Assembly: GCA_946811185.2 (NCBI GenBank)
Contig: OX328107.1
Location: 42,150,360-42,214,359 of the forward strand
DNA from: Hippopus hippopus
Taxonomy: Eukaryota > Mollusca > Bivalvia > Cardiida > Cardiidae
DNA length: 64,000 bases
Reading direction: 5' to 3'
Numbering within the stretch: position 1 is the stretch's first letter; each line of letters begins with the position of its first letter. Under the pieces are notes generated by a model. The model saw only the letters and a program-made list of their open reading frames with translations. It was not told the DNA's origin and did not search any database. The position numbers were made by a program, and so were the translations under genes. This document shows, piece by piece, positions 1-12,444 of this stretch.

Positions 1-102
1 TTGAAAACAGTGTGTGAAATGAAAAAAATGTTGACGGTTACATACAGCATTTTCTCCTTTTCTCTCATTTTCAAAGCCTTCCCCTTTCAGAGTTGTTTAA
101 AT
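1..102 (-). mobile_element. Family A copy, cut by window edge
   Basis: The right half of the hairpin (CAGCATTTTCTCCTTTTC) and the CTTTCAGAGTTGTTTAAA flank are visible. Confidence 0.7.
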
Positions 103-167
103 CTGGAACTGTATGGTAGAAGGTTAAACAAGACAGAATATGATACATAAAATCTCAATGCAAAACA

Positions 168-207
168 CCACACACACACGTGTGTGTGGGGTGTGTGTGT
201 GGTGGGG
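168..207. repeat. CA/GT microsatellite, self-complementary
   Basis: CACACACACACGTGTGTGTG, then GGGTGTGTGTGTGG. Confidence 0.85.
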
Positions 208-984
208 GGAACGATCGGACTGGAAATTGGGCCAGTTATGAATAAGCAAACCCACTCGTCGCCTATCCTATACATGGAATTAGACTTGAACTTAAAGAGG
301 CCCTTATACTCATTTTCAGCCAGTTTTAACTCATTTTGTCTTTATTTTATCGAACTATAGTCATTCTCATATCTTCATGCAAAATATTGCGCCTGACGGT
401 TGCAAGGTTGCTTAGATTACGGTCGATAGAAAATGCATTTCGCTGAGTTGCGGCCTCCCATGTAAACAGACTCGTCGTTTCCGGTTTTTAAATCGAAGAT
501 TTCGATATATGCGTTATACACTCAGGTAGATTCGTATGATGGTCATGCATTCTGTCACGTGACTATATTTGACCTTCGCCCTGCGTCTAATGAGGTAAAC
601 AAAGGAAAATAGAGGCTTCTCTGCTGCAGCCTCGATTTTCAGACGGAGGTCGCGGCCTATATGCAAAATACACCGTATCCGACTCTAGGCGGAAACCAAC
701 GATAAATTTCCGTGACGCACCGCCATTGTTTACAGCTTCGATCGTCAGCCAGTTTTCTTCTGACCAATGTTCGGTTTCTTATACAAATCTCCGTGTTTCT
801 TTTTTTCAGTTATACCATATATGTCAGTAATTTATCCATGTTTACACAAAGGACTGATTTCTGTACGATTCTAAATTGTTTGAAATTTAACCGCGTTTTT
901 GCTCACCGGCTATAGACGGGCATCTTTAATTTTAATAGATAGAAGGTTGGATGGAGTTTAACGCCGTCTTTAGTATTAAATCAG
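208..984. other. No recognised feature
   Basis: Mixed-composition sequence with several CpG at 600-710. I see no exon with convincing splice sites. Confidence 0.4.
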
Positions 985-1262
985 TTACAGCGAGACCACC
1001 AGTTCACAAGTCTATGTTTTCCTGGAGTTTCTGTTACCAGTACTTTGCATAATATTCTTCCCACGCCACTGGCTGCTTTCCCACAGAACCATCGTCAAAA
1101 CAATGATCAGCGGTGAGAGAGGAATTAAACCTGTCGCAATAACTATCAACAGTTGAGTTGAGTTGAGTCCTCGGACAAAAATTGGCCAGGCTGGGGATTC
1201 TAACCGGCAGCCGTCTGTTCTAAAGTCCTGTTGCTTACCGACTGTGCTACCGGGGCTCGGCA
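985..1262 (-). mobile_element. SINE family 1 (tRNA-headed)
   Basis: Read on the minus strand it starts CCGAGCCCCGGTAGCACAGT with a B-box-like GGTTAGAATCCCC, then a body with CCTCTCTCACCGCTGATC. Confidence 0.75.
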
Positions 1263-1321
1263 ACAAATAGGAGAACTCCAAACAAAACACTCAGCTAATT
1301 AATCATTAATTAACTAACCCG

Positions 1322-1544
1322 TGACTCTTTACCAAACGACAAAATTTTAGACTTTTCAGCATCGAAAGCATTAGAAGGCGACCAATTGAATGTAGTTCAA
1401 ATGATTAAATGTCGTAGAAAGGAAGAAAACATTGTGGAAAAAACATTGCGCTGGTTACCAGCATTTTCCTCTTTTCTTACGATGTTTTCAATACCAAACA
1501 ACCTCAAGATCATTAAAAATCGGTATTGTTTGGTAAAGGGTTAA
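1322..1544 (-). mobile_element. Family A copy
   Basis: It runs from CTCTTTACCAAACGAC to TTTGGTAAAGGGTTAA, with a degraded left arm. Confidence 0.8.
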
Positions 1545-2466
1545 ATATCTTTAGAGATAAAATAACAATTTCAAGTCGATGATGAAGATATGAATGTTGA
1601 AATTTTGAAGTTTTTTTCCCCGGAAAATGCTCTCCAGTTTGGTAGAAAAAACTGCAGTAAATTAATGATAACTAAGCCTTTCTGGACGCTTGACACGCGT
1701 ATCAGACTTCCTGCCTTGGGGATGGCACTCCTTAGCATATCAGTGATACTGACGCTTTATGCAACACAGCTTTTTTGTAACATGAACGCAAGACAAACTT
1801 CAGCGGCGACACACGGTCTTCCATTGCATTGCTCTCGGCCGACAACTCGCGAGACAAAACTTGTTTTTAAATGTCTAAAAATCAGGCTGGAATGACAAAA
1901 AAACTTTAAATGCAACAAGATAGACCAAAACTTCCAACATTTATCGATAAATTATGTTCAGCATGTAAAATATTGATATTTCTGACTATCCGATACATTG
2001 TATAGTCCGAAAAAACACGACAAAATAGACCTTTTTCGATCTACTATTTCAAAATCCACACTGTTCAAACCCAGGGGAAATTACTTAACCAACTTGAAAA
2101 TCAAAACACAATACAGTCTGTGGTTGTAAATCAAAACTAGCACGTTACCATGCCGTTTTTCGCAATCTTTTCTCTTCTTACAAGACATTAAGATTGGCCA
2201 CAGAAACAATGCTTTGCTTCCCAAAGTCCTTGTGTCGCATTGGTTGGTCCAAAACTTTGAAAAAAAAAAGGAAAGATGACGACCTCAAAACTCAAATAGA
2301 TCTACATTTTTACAACATGCTTCTTTTCAACAAAATTACAGCATTAATGTGTGTAATAACCATTCTTTTCACCAAAATTGTATTTAAAACCTAGTTTTTC
2401 TCATTATTTCTGATTTATCACCATGGCCAATTCGAAAGAAAGCTAGGCCAACTCTTCACAGGTACC
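1545..2466. other. No recognised feature
   Basis: AT-rich. The open frame 1590-1895 has no recognised motif. Confidence 0.4.
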
Positions 2467-2835
2467 TTAAGGTAGTACCATTCTAATGAAAAACAGCTAT
2501 TTCCACAATAATATTATCCTAAAAATTTTGTTATGATTAAAAATGAGTATTATTGTAATACTTTGACCGAGCCACTTTTTCCATTTTTTCCTTCTTAGAA
2601 TTATCATTTATAAATCTAAATCCACTCTATTCTCATTACAAAGGGAGATAATAATTACCCCCTTTTCAGAAAACTAACAAAAATATCATCAAATAATTTC
2701 AAGACAGACAACAAATGAATTTCTGGTCGGTTAGAAATGAGCAAAAATATTATAACAGTATAAATCCTTATTTATCAACTAATAAGAAATTTTATTCCAT
2801 GTTGCACTAGAAGCATTAGGATGGTAATACCTTAA
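2467..2835. mobile_element. Family I inverted-repeat element at TTAA
   Basis: TTAAGGTAGTACCATTCTAA on the left mirrors TTAGGATGGTAATACCTTAA on the right. The interior is AT-rich and noncoding. Confidence 0.65.
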
Positions 2836-2875
2836 GCATTTCTGTGATACGGATTTTTTTGCACACCTTAGCATT

Positions 2876-3010
2876 TCACTCGTCACAACTCGGCCGATTC
2901 CGTACCTACATCTAACCTCGTTCGTATAACGGTCGTTTCCATTTGAACTGCGAATCACGTGATCTTAATATATGGCGCGCCACTGTCAGTCGTTTACATA
3001 ACGAAATGGT
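2876..3010. repeat. Dispersed ~125-bp repeat, copy 1
   Basis: CACTCGTCACAACTCGGCCG to CACTGTCAGTCGTTTA is nearly identical to 21900-22022. Confidence 0.8.
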
Positions 3011-3098
3011 TTAGCCAATCAGAAGTTGTGTTTCTTTCAAATTTTGAAAATTCTTGAGAATAAGACAAAGTACGTTTTTAAGAATGGTTGGTGAATAT
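3009..3098. repeat. Dispersed repeat with GGTTTAGCCAATCAGA, copy 1
   Basis: GGTTTAGCCAATCAGAAGTT to AGAATGGTTGGTGAATATGG matches 36577-36666. A shorter match, TGACCAATCAGAAACTGTT, lies at 33179. Confidence 0.7.
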
Positions 3099-3811
3099 GG
3101 ACACGGATCTGACGTCATCATACCTATTTGAATACGATCTCAACACAATCGGTGTGCGTCAATCATCAAGTGGCATTTCCACAAGCGTTTGCGGAATAAT
3201 AATTCGCTATTTGATATTCAAAACTGCACCTTTTAATGAATATAACCGTTTTTTTTTTTTTAAGAAAAGAGAATAACTTTTCTAGCGGTAGATCTACTTA
3301 CAAGATGTTTTACAAAGAAATTCTGATACACAGAAAATAGACCCCTGCAAAGGTATTTTTAATTTTGTTCCAGACAAAATTCCGTTGCAATTTGCAGAAT
3401 AATAATTGTTGGTCAAACACAGTACAACGTTCTGCAAGGATGATGTTTTCCATGAATCGATGACGAATAACTCTGTACCGAATGACAATCTTAGACTCAC
3501 GAGAAAATGCTGGTTAACACTATTATCTTCTTGTCCCACAATGGTTTTAAAAATGTTTATTTCCCGGTGTTATTAAAGACCGAATGTGTGTTAAAGGATT
3601 ACCTGGAAAAAAAGGCAGCCGCTTCATCAGTCGAAAGGTAAAATTTCTTGTGTCTTACGTAATCTCGAGGCGACATTTAGACACAATACATACATTATAC
3701 CAGTGTTAAAACATACGGTTTTATATCATAAGCTTTGCAACCACAGTCATTTTTTATTATGCATAATATTTTGCTTTAACTAGGTACTTGAGAATACATA
3801 CATGTACTAAC
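3099..3811. other. No recognised feature
   Basis: AT-rich, with a T tract at 3249-3260. Confidence 0.4.
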
Positions 3812-4065
3812 AAGAGCTTCGCAGAGGGGCGCATATACGCTCGAAGGGGCTTGTCAGTGAAAAGGGTTAAAATCTAGAACGCCTAGAGAGATCCAAAGTT
3901 TAACAGTCACATGTACAACTACACATCGTAGAGATTCATTGTGGTAAGTTTGAACTTATTCCAGTGGAAACTGTAGGAGGAGTTGCGCACACAAGAAATT
4001 GCTAACGCGCGGACGGACGGACGACCGGGGCCATAATATGACCCTTCGGGCGTATAAAAAACTAA
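3812..4065. mobile_element. GGGCGCATATACGC / GGGCGTATAAAA element
   Basis: It begins near AGAGGGGCGCATATACGC and ends CCCTTCGGGCGTATAAAA after a GGACGGACGGACGACC run. The ends resemble those of the element at 33251. The interior is noncoding. Confidence 0.5.
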
Positions 4066-4231
4066 TTACATGTACTCTTCATATTTTCTTTCCTTCTTTC
4101 TGGCTGGATTGAAGATCAGCGGTTAATTTTCATTATACACCAGTATTTTTTTTCTTTTCCTACATTTATTTTTAGAGTCCCATGTATCTATGAATACGAA
4201 CGGTATGAAAATTCAAAATGAAGACCTACCT

Positions 4232-4274
4232 CTTCAGGGTCGAAAAAAAACGGGGTCGTTTGGTAAAGGGTTGA
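4232..4274 (-). mobile_element. Family A end fragment
   Basis: Only CTTCAGGGTCG to GGTAAAGGGTT remains. Confidence 0.55.
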
Positions 4275-4317
4275 TCAAGCAGTGCATTCGGTAAGTCTCA
4301 GCTAAACATACCTTTCG

Positions 4318-4545
4318 TTAACCCTTTACCAAACAATACTGTGTTTAAACGACCCCGAGGAAAAATTATTGGTAAATATTGTTGGAAAAAGAGAAAATGC
4401 TAGTTGCCACTTTCTTTTGCATTTCCCATGGTTTTGTTTTATTTTTCAATCTCAAATCTAGTTACTTGAGCCAAATTCAATATTTATCTGTAAATGCTTT
4501 GAATTTGGACAAAACTAATATTTTGTCGCCTGGTGACGAATAAAA
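4318..4545 (+). mobile_element. Family A copy with decayed palindrome
   Basis: It starts TTAACCCTTTACCAAACAAT. The right arm of the hairpin is largely lost. Confidence 0.75.
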
Positions 4546-4660
4546 TACAGGTGTGGAGAACATGTTTATTTATTACCGCAGAGTAACATAAAGTGACGTA
4601 TATTTTTCATGTTTCTAGGTGCGGTCAGGTTACCGGTGAGATATCCCACATTAGATCATT

Positions 4661-4797
4661 TTAACTCTTCACAACAAGATGAAACTTTTTACTCTCCCAT
4701 ATTAAAAGCAATTGCATTTTTTCCTCTTCCCATGATGTTTTCAAAAGCTCTCTTCCACAGAGTCGTAAAAAAACGGAATAGATTGGTGAAGGGTTAA
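4661..4797 (-). mobile_element. Family A copy, internally deleted
   Basis: TTAA is at both ends; the palindrome core is partly deleted. The right TTAA is shared with the next family B element. Confidence 0.7.
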
Positions 4798-4983
4798 CTC
4801 TTTCAGCGCCTAATACGCGGTACCTTTCGACGGCTGAAGCAACAGTCCACTTTTATCGTATGGGTTTGATCAAAAAACAATCTGTATAGATGCGAGATCA
4901 GACTGCAATTTCTGTGCGGTCTGATCTTAAAGTTTGTCGCCCAACAAAGTCCCCGTTTTTACCTACGGTGCTTAAAGAGTTAA
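4794..4983. mobile_element. Family B variant with CTCTTTCAGCGCC ends
   Basis: TTAACTCTTTCAGCGCC on the left mirrors GTGCTTAAAGAGTTAA on the right. The core GATCAGACTGC...CGGTCTGATC is palindromic. Confidence 0.75.
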
Positions 4984-6692
4984 CAGGAGCTTAACAGAGT
5001 GCATTTTCTTCGGCGTAGTTATATCAGCTGGCTCTTGACCTACTTATTGAATTAGTCTCGAATGAATAAATAGTAATTAGCGATTGGTTAAAAAAGTTTA
5101 CATGTTTATTTTTGCGGGCCTCTGCTGGCCTTTGACATGTTCGTGGGTCTATTTGAAGGCACATTTATGATAATAAGAGTTAATTCTTACCCTGTCGCGC
5201 TTATTCACACGCAAGCAAATGGATATGGTAGGGGACTATCCTTTTCTTGTATTATTTCATCACTTGATGATTTCTTATTTTAATTGGTTACCCCATAATC
5301 TGTCTTGTACAGCCTAAACGAATTTTCAGACATACCTTTTTTCGGGAGGGGGGGTAACTGCTCCTTTTCTAACGGTGATTAGGATTTCCATCGAATTTTG
5401 AAATATATATTTAGTTGAAAAAAAAAAAAATAATAATAACTATACAACAATACATAAAACAATGAGAAAAAGAAAGAATGGCTGACGTTGTTACTTTTCA
5501 TTATTTCTCTTCTGAACAATAAAAGAGTTTCAATATTCATATCCTAGTATCTCTTACGCCGTGTTTCATTTTCAATAAATCTGTCTTTCTTGTTTTAATT
5601 GTCTTTCTTAGTTTTACTAATTCCAATTTTATCAGTGAATCACCCGAGGTTTGCCGAATATTTTTCTAGCTGTATCGACGAATGCGCCAATCACCTTGTT
5701 ACAGAACAGAACAGAACAGAACTTTATTGTTTCAACTTGAACTACATAGCAGTTCATCGTTATATACAAAAGACAATAAAGCATACATGCAACAATGACA
5801 TAATAAATTTCGGGGGAAAAAAACCCAGATTTTTGATAATGTTTGTTTTATCTGAAATGTTGGGGTTAAATTTAAATTTAATTTAAATTTAATTTAAATT
5901 TACTTTGATCTGGTTTGATTTGCGGAAGTAACGCAAAAATTAATTAGGAGGTTTTAGAATTCAATTTCCACTTATATATGCGTGTAAGTTCACTCTATTC
6001 AATGAATGTTCATGCACATATAAATGGAAATTGTATGAAATTACTTTCTTGTTACTCTGAAATAAATATGCAGTAGTCATCAAAAAATGTAAATTGGTAT
6101 ATGAGAAATGCAGACTTGAAAACTAATATGCAGCAGACAGCTTAAAAAAAAAATCGCATATGATGAAATGAACCTGAATTGGCGAACAATATCTAAATCA
6201 TATACACACATAGTCATTATATGTAAACATACACATACATTACATAATCAACCTAAACTTGTGTTTGAAATATGAGAAATATGAAGTATGAATACGGCTC
6301 TGAGACTGTGTTTTTAGTAAGGCAATTCTGAATTGGTGAGTAATACATAATGAAGTTTTATGAAACAAAACTGCAGCTGGTGGCCTTAGAAACATTTCAT
6401 ATCTACTAAATTTAACATACATAGTTGGTTAATGATTAATTGGCGAATGAATAAGACAGTTTGTCACAAAATTGCGGAGTTAAAACAAATTTGCAGTCGG
6501 TATAAATGAGACAGAATTTGTCGCGAATGGAGAAGCTGCTCACGGCGGACAATTCCTCCATTCAGCCACAATCCTGTGAGTGAAGTTTCATTACGTGACA
6601 AGAAATGAATCAATGAAATTTAAAACGCCGTTGGAGTAGTTGCGCAGCACTCGCAATTTCTCCAACTACCACGATGTTTCTGTATAACAGTA
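4984..6692. other. Mostly unassigned AT-rich sequence
   Basis: Holds an ACAGA tail at 5700 and an AAATTTAAATTTAATTTAA tract near 5870-5900; otherwise nothing clear. Confidence 0.4.
5700..5790. repeat. ACAGA-tract retroposon tail
   Basis: ACAGAACAGAACAGAACAG then AACTTTATT, like the 5' edge of sequence at 9147 and 41541. Confidence 0.45.
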
Positions 6693-8020
6693 CGAGGGGT
6701 GATCAGAAAGAATGTGGACCACTGCCGGTATCTGAATATTGTTATAAAAAACAACTTGGAGTGTTCATTATTTTTGAAAGTAACCTCTTTGACTTCTATA
6801 CATGTATTCATTCTTGATTTCGACGCGCGAAGCACGTGTTGGAGCGCGTCACGTGACCTTACTATGAAGGACCCGGTCGTAGCGAGGGTTAGCTCCTCTC
6901 TGCTCTCGTAGTGTATGCCACATAGAAAATCTTTCAAAACAGGAACTAGTCAGAGGTCACATGGAGTCAGCACTAAATTATTAGGAGCTTTGGCAAGTGT
7001 TTCTTTGTTTAGTTTTTGTAAAGTTTCCAGTACAAGTGTGGCTTTGTGAGCTAAGGCGTTATCTTGGTGTAAATTGACGTCACTCCGCAGGACTTCTGGC
7101 TGTGTTTTCCGTATGGTGTTCGTGAAATTTATTTGAATAATGTGGGCATAAAACTCAGAATTGACTGTAGTATGTAAAGATACAACATGATTTAGAAGAA
7201 AAACAGGAGAACAGAAATACTTGATGTAGATAACTTTACCAAGTGACTTAGAAAGGTTGGCTTTACTAGCGGAAGGCGATGTTGGATGTTTCAATACGCT
7301 GCTTTGTCGTTTAGATTCAGTGTCGGTAAAGTGTACCTATGTTTCATCGCATGTTACAATACGATCAGTAAAGTTTGACCTCTCTACCCAAATGCGTTCT
7401 GAAATTTCTTAACAGATTTCGAGCCTAACCCCCATTTTCTCGGGCGTCAGTTGCCGAGGTACCCACATTGTGCAAACACGCGACATTCCAAGACTCTCAG
7501 TCAAAATCTCCTGAGTACTTATGTATGAAATGTCAAATGTGTCAGCTATTTTCCTGACAGCATCTCGGCGATCTTGTTTTACATGCTGCTCTACATCCGT
7601 TATGATTTTGTCTGTGACTGATGTTGATGGACGACCAGATTTATTGTCATCTATAACAGTATCGCACCCTTGTCTAAACCGGTCCGATCCATGTACGAAT
7701 ATCAGATTCCTTGAGTGCAGAGTCCCCTTAAACTGTTTCTAAATCGGTTTTGATTTCCGATAAATACTTTCCGAGTTTGACGCAAAACTTTATGATTACT
7801 CTCGGCTCAAAATAAAACGTCGTCCGATATTTTGGACCACTAATGCAGTATATGACGTCATTAAAATGACGTCATACTTTACCTACTTTAATATGACAAC
7901 ATTTGAAAGCGTGAGTCAGTTACCAGATAATTAATGCTCATCTATGCAAATTTGTGTAATCCTAAGTGTAGTAGTTTTCAAAATAACGAGGTGGTCCACG
8001 ATCTTTCTGATCACCCCACT
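6693..8020 (-). mobile_element. mariner (DD34D) element, decayed
   Basis: Inverted terminal repeats of about 30 bp (left CGAGGGGTGATCAGAAAG, right CTTTCTGATCACCCCACT) flank 1328 bp, with TA at both borders. The minus-strand frame reads HQDNALAHKA, then TPCDL with 34 residues between the two Asp, and further upstream a CDET-like catalytic Asp near 7345. This is the mariner arrangement. The frame is broken, so it is non-autonomous. A short ITR gap and substitutions indicate moderate age. Confidence 0.9.
6740..7750 (-). pseudogene. mariner transposase, broken frame
   Basis: Readable pieces are 7294-6950 (catalytic core, 114 codons) and 6937-6740 (C-terminal part starting LKDFLCGIHYESREEL). They lie in different frames and carry stops. 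The N-terminal DNA-binding part would lie near 7400-7750 but is too degraded for me to delimit. Confidence 0.75.
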
Positions 8021-8287
8021 TAATAACGTGAGACAGCAGGAGGTCCGTTCTTGAAATACAGTGAAGTTTGTGCATGTTCTAACCTGGAGGGACACCATTG
8101 GCCGATTCTGGTTTCTTTCTTTTTGTTTTTGTTGTTGTTGTTTAAATCCAATAATCTAAAGCAACAAAAATCTGAGGCATGTTTCTGAAAAAGAAAATCC
8201 TTGGATGAGTGAAGGAAAACATTTTTAATGGTGTAGGGCAAGGAAAGATTTCAATATGCACATTCAGCGTATAGTATAAAGCTCTAT
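8021..8287. other. No recognised feature
   Basis: Short gap between the mariner and a family A copy; only low-complexity TTGTTTTTGTTGTTG near 8125. Confidence 0.35.
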
Positions 8288-8494
8288 AAACCTTTTCCAC
8301 ACATTTTCGACTTCTAACGACCATGAGGAGGGAAAAAAGCATTTGAAATCATTGTGTCAAAAGGAGTAAATGCTGGTAATGTTTTCAACCCTACGAAAGA
8401 CAAGTTTCATGTTTTGTGTCACATTTAATTTGTGGTCTGCAAATGCTTTCAATTTGGATAAGGCTAAAATTTTGTCATTTGGTAAAGAGTAAAG
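8288..8494 (+). mobile_element. Family A copy lacking the right hairpin arm
   Basis: After GTAAATGCTGGTAA it jumps straight to TGTTTTCAACCC, deleting one arm. Confidence 0.75.
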
Positions 8495-8903
8495 ATAAAT
8501 TTCTCCTTTTGCCACCATATTTTCAAAAGCGGGCTGCTGCATGACGCCGAAAAAAATAATCTGCAGGCTGTAACAAAACTACAAAAAAAAAAATGGAAAC
8601 AAAAATAAAAAGCGTCGGTATATTTATTTAGATATGTAGACCATGGTCATTAGGTAAAATGTAGGTCAAGGAATAACTGTTTGCCTAAATATTCGCGGCA
8701 TCTAGGTTTTAAAGCTAAAAAAAGATACTAAATAGGCCTTAACTGATAACCACCTTTGATCAAATGAGTAAGTTTTTGCCAACATCTATGGATTTATTCA
8801 GTTACCATGCTGTCCATTGAAGTAAGGCATGGATTATCGGGAACAGCTATGTATGTTATAATGAACTCCTCAAGAGTTTGATATCACTAAAATATGACAT
8901 AAT

Positions 8904-9132
8904 TTAACCCTTTACCACACAGTAACGACTTCAAACGACCCTGTCAAAGAAAGCCTTTGAACAAATTGGAGAAAAAGGAGAGGAAGCTGGTAACCAGCAT
9001 TTCCTCTTTTTCCCCACAACGTTTTCTACTCTTTCCCAAACGAATTATAATTTTTGAGTCACATTTATGTTGCCACCTGCGAATGCTTTGAATTTGCGCT
9101 TGTCTAACATTTTTTCGTGCGATAAAAAGTTG
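8904..9132 (+). mobile_element. Family A copy
   Basis: TTAACCCTTTACCACACAGT on the left; the core AGCTGGTAACCAGC is intact and the right terminus is degraded. Confidence 0.8.
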
Positions 9133-9146
9133 ACAGACCTAGCCAG

Positions 9147-9360
9147 AACGGAACAGAACAATTTATTAAATAAGACGTTTAAAGAAAACGTACATTAGCT
9201 AAATACATACTAAATGCTAAATTGTAATTAGTGAATAGAGTAAGTAATTCAGTTAAGCATTATGACTCATGAAAATAACAGTCTGTCATTGAAACATATG
9301 CTAATAATGATAATTTTATGCTTGCACGCTGAAATAATTATAATTAGGACGAGCAATACA
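9147..9360. repeat. ACAGAACGGAACAGAAC-headed dispersed repeat
   Basis: Resembles 5700 and 41541 at its start; AT-rich and noncoding beyond that. Confidence 0.35.
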
Positions 9361-9704
9361 TATGTACATACATTTCGACTGCTGCAGCGCCAAGGACAAC
9401 CGAACTTCGGGTAGAAAGTGTAGATCTATTTCAAGTTCTCTATTGCAGACGTGGAAGATCCAGAACAGACCACTTATAAAGTGTACCCTAATTCTGGGTC
9501 CGCACAGTCTGCAGTCTTTTGAAATATTCCGGCCAAGAACCGCTACTGAAGTAGCAGTACAGGGGTCTCCCGTCCTGACAAAATGTGTACATTTGACTTA
9601 TTTAGCATCCCAATTAAACCGAGAGGGCCATGATGGCCAAAGCCTTGTGACCAAACATTACCCATTTCCAATCTCTTTCATCATATTGAGACAAACATTC
9701 AAAC

Positions 9705-9895
9705 AAACTTTCATGAGTACTGGACAGAAAATGCGGTCTCTAGAGTGTACACAAGCTGTATCTAGAATTCGTGACCCACTTTTTGACCCATCATATTAGC
9801 CTATTTTCAAACTCGTTGTAGATATCATCATGAGTTTTGGACGTTAAATGTGGCCTCAAGAATGTACACAAAGTTTTCCTAAGATTGGTCCCATT
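9705..9895. repeat. Degenerate direct repeat, two ~120-bp units
   Basis: CATGAGTACTGGACAGAAAA..GAGTGTACACAAGC and CATGAGTTTTGGACGTTAAA..GAATGTACACAAAG. This kind of repeat (TTTTTGACCCxxCAT) is frequent in bivalves. An open frame across 9362-9799 is explained by it in part. Confidence 0.55.
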
Positions 9896-10139
9896 CGTTA
9901 AGTTGTCTCACCGACATATACTACCATTTCACAACTTCTGCAACCAATGTCATACACTACCTTCTTCACTCCACAATTGGCTCCATGCCATGGTTGTAAC
10001 CAACCGCTAATTCCAGGAGAACGCGTAACGTCCCATCTGACACCAATTGATCGAAGAATAACGGTTTAACCAGTTTGATTCAAACTTGAGTTGGAATAAA
10101 CGCACCCCACCTCAGCAGTGCTTTCAGTGCTTTGATTTA

Positions 10140-10235
10140 ATTTTTTTTTTTTTTGCTTTCGTAGTCGTCGACATCGTCGTCGTCGGTGGTGGCGGTGGTG
10201 ATGATACAACTACTGTTGTTGTTGTTGTTGCAAAT
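10140..10235. repeat. T tract and GTC/GGT/GTT triplet repeats
   Basis: GTCGTCGACATCGTCGTCGT, GGTGGTGGCGGTGG, GTTGTTGTTGTTG. The open frame here is low complexity. Confidence 0.8.
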
Positions 10236-10580
10236 TATGACTTTTCTATACAACTATTATTTTTTCCCAACACAAAAAATTGGGTCAAATCTCGGGTTAT
10301 TCTCCTTTTAAAGGAGATTCCATTTGTCATCGTAAAGTCCCTGTTTATATAACAACATTGCATAATCTATTACTTCTTGAAACTATTTGGTGCAGATAAC
10401 GTGAAAAAAGTATCGTGTTGCCTAAATAATTAACATGAGTTAAGTTTCAAAACATGTTTTCGTGTGAAAACACTTCTGAAAACGGAGAAATCGTTTCGGT
10501 GAGCAGTTTCACCTCTTGGCACAATGTTTTTGGAAAATGTCTGCTGAATGAAGAAAAAAAGTGGCCAAAATGTGACGAGC

Positions 10581-10799
10581 TTAACCTTTTAGCAAATAGA
10601 CCCGAATTTCAACGACCCAGATGTAGAAGGCTTTTGAAAACATTGCGGGAGAAGGAGAAAATGCTGGTAATCAGCATTTTCTCCTTTCCCCTGAGTGTTT
10701 TCGACCAGTATCAAGGCTGGTCCACTCATTTCAGCCACATTTGAGCGGTCGTGGGCAAATGCTTTCAAAATGGACTTGGGTCTAATTGACTGACTGGTT
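10581..10799 (+). mobile_element. Family A copy
   Basis: TTAACCTTTTAGCAAATAGA left end, hairpin around GGTAATCAGC, right part diverged. Confidence 0.75.
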
Positions 10800-10819
10800 G
10801 TTTGACTGAATTGGATTTT

Positions 10820-11104
10820 AACATTATTTCAGTTATAGCGCAGCGGCCAGTGCACCTATTCATTCTTTCCTGGAGTTTCTTTTACAAGTATTTGGTACAA
10901 TATTCTTCCAAAGTCACTTGCTGCTTCCCACATAACCATCGTCGAAACATCGTCGAAACAATGATCAGCGGGGAGAGAGGAATGACTCTCGTCGCAATGA
11001 CTAATATCAATCCTCGGAAAGAAATTGGCCCTGCCGGGGATTCAAACCAGCGATCCCCTGTTTTCAAGTTCTGATCGCTACCGACTGCGCCATGGGGGCT
11101 CGGC
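10820..11104 (-). mobile_element. SINE family 1 copy
   Basis: Head CCGAGCCCCCATGGCGCAGT, B-box GGTTTGAATCCCCGG. Same body as at 985, with a 14-bp ATCGTCGAAAC duplication. Confidence 0.8.
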
Positions 11105-11687
11105 GGACTTGGATCTATACTGTCTGATACTTTGAGATTTACCAGGCACGCGGGACTTCGAAATCGGAATTATATGTGGATTTTTCGATCTGTTGGAATT
11201 TTTCATTTTATTTACTGTACATTTTTATTAATTTCAATTTTAGAAAATAATGCAGACGATTCATTACTTCGAATTATGCAATTTATTCGAATTATCGCTT
11301 GTCCGAAAAATTGAGACTTTACTGTTTGCAGTTACGGTCATGGACAGAATAATAAATAAAGAATCACGTGTTAGCTAGAGCTTCAGGAGAGAAAATATAA
11401 CAAAAACGTGTCCCTGTTGCACGATTTCTATGGTCTGTTTTGTCCCAGGCTTATTGTCTGTCACTCAGCACGAGATGTTCCAGTGCACAAGTGTCACTGA
11501 CCTACAGTTAACTCAATATCTAATGAATGTAAAAAATTTGACCCTGACAAAATACAGATCTTAAAAATTAAAAGAGACCGGAAATTATATAAATGAATGT
11601 TGGTAAAATATAAACACGCAGATATGGCTAAAACTATTTTCTGGACGAATTACATACATGTATTTTGTTTTTTACTGGGCAATCCTC
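11105..11687. other. No recognised feature
   Basis: AT-rich with no exon-like segment. Confidence 0.4.
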
Positions 11688-11941
11688 TTGCAAAACGGGT
11701 TTACTGCACCTGCATGATGCAGGGTACCATGCAAGTAATTACACAACTATGGATCCATAGAATCAATTTTGTCTAACAATCGACTGAATCATGATGTAGG
11801 TTGGTGCTTGGACATGCAGAAAATTTATAAATAGCAGAAGGTTTCGACCTATGTCAGCTTGTGCGGACTGCTCAGGCTGATCTGAGTCGTCACCTTTTGT
11901 AGATGCATTAAACCCCCTTTTAACAGAGCATGGCTCATTAA
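11688..11941 (-). mobile_element. Family C copy
   Basis: It ends CCCCCTTTTAACAGAGCATG; palindrome centred near 11875. Confidence 0.8.
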
Positions 11942-12017
11942 CGTATGTTTCAATATCGAATATTCTATTTTTTACTATTTTCTGTTTCTCCTAAGGCTTG
12001 GCTGAAATTTCCATCAT

Positions 12018-12226
12018 CCCTTTCGGTGCCATAGGCGAAAACAGGGACTTTTGCGGACGGCATAGATCAAGATCAGACTGCACAGAACGTGCAGTCTGAT
12101 CTTGGATCTATTCCGTCCGCTTGTTTAGTCAAGGCTATGCGACAAATATCTTGACGAGTCTCAGTGAGTTCTATCTTCAGGCATCAACAAGGATCGAGTT
12201 TATATATTTGGCTCTGAAAGAGTTAA
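12018..12226. mobile_element. Family B variant (CTGAAAGAGTTAA end)
   Basis: CCCTTTCGGTGCCATAG to TGGCTCTGAAAGAGTTAA around CAGACTGCACAGAACGTGC. Confidence 0.75.
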
Positions 12227-12444
12227 AGGCTCACTCGTAAACAATTCGGGAGTGGAGATGAAGGCGATTTGCAGGCAAAGTCAATTCGTATCATTTACAA
12301 GTATGGGTATTGTTATTATAAGTCTGTCAAGATTCCAGTTGCGGTAGGCAGCTGGATCCTAAAACTAGAATGAATCGTTGATTAGGCACTTATAAAATAA
12401 ACTTTTCGGACTTATGTTTCCGTCTTTTTAATACATGTATGTCT

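Noticed and set aside
9362..9799. 145-codon open frame
   Set aside because: No motif, and its 3' half overlaps a degenerate dispersed repeat; it is not supported as a gene.
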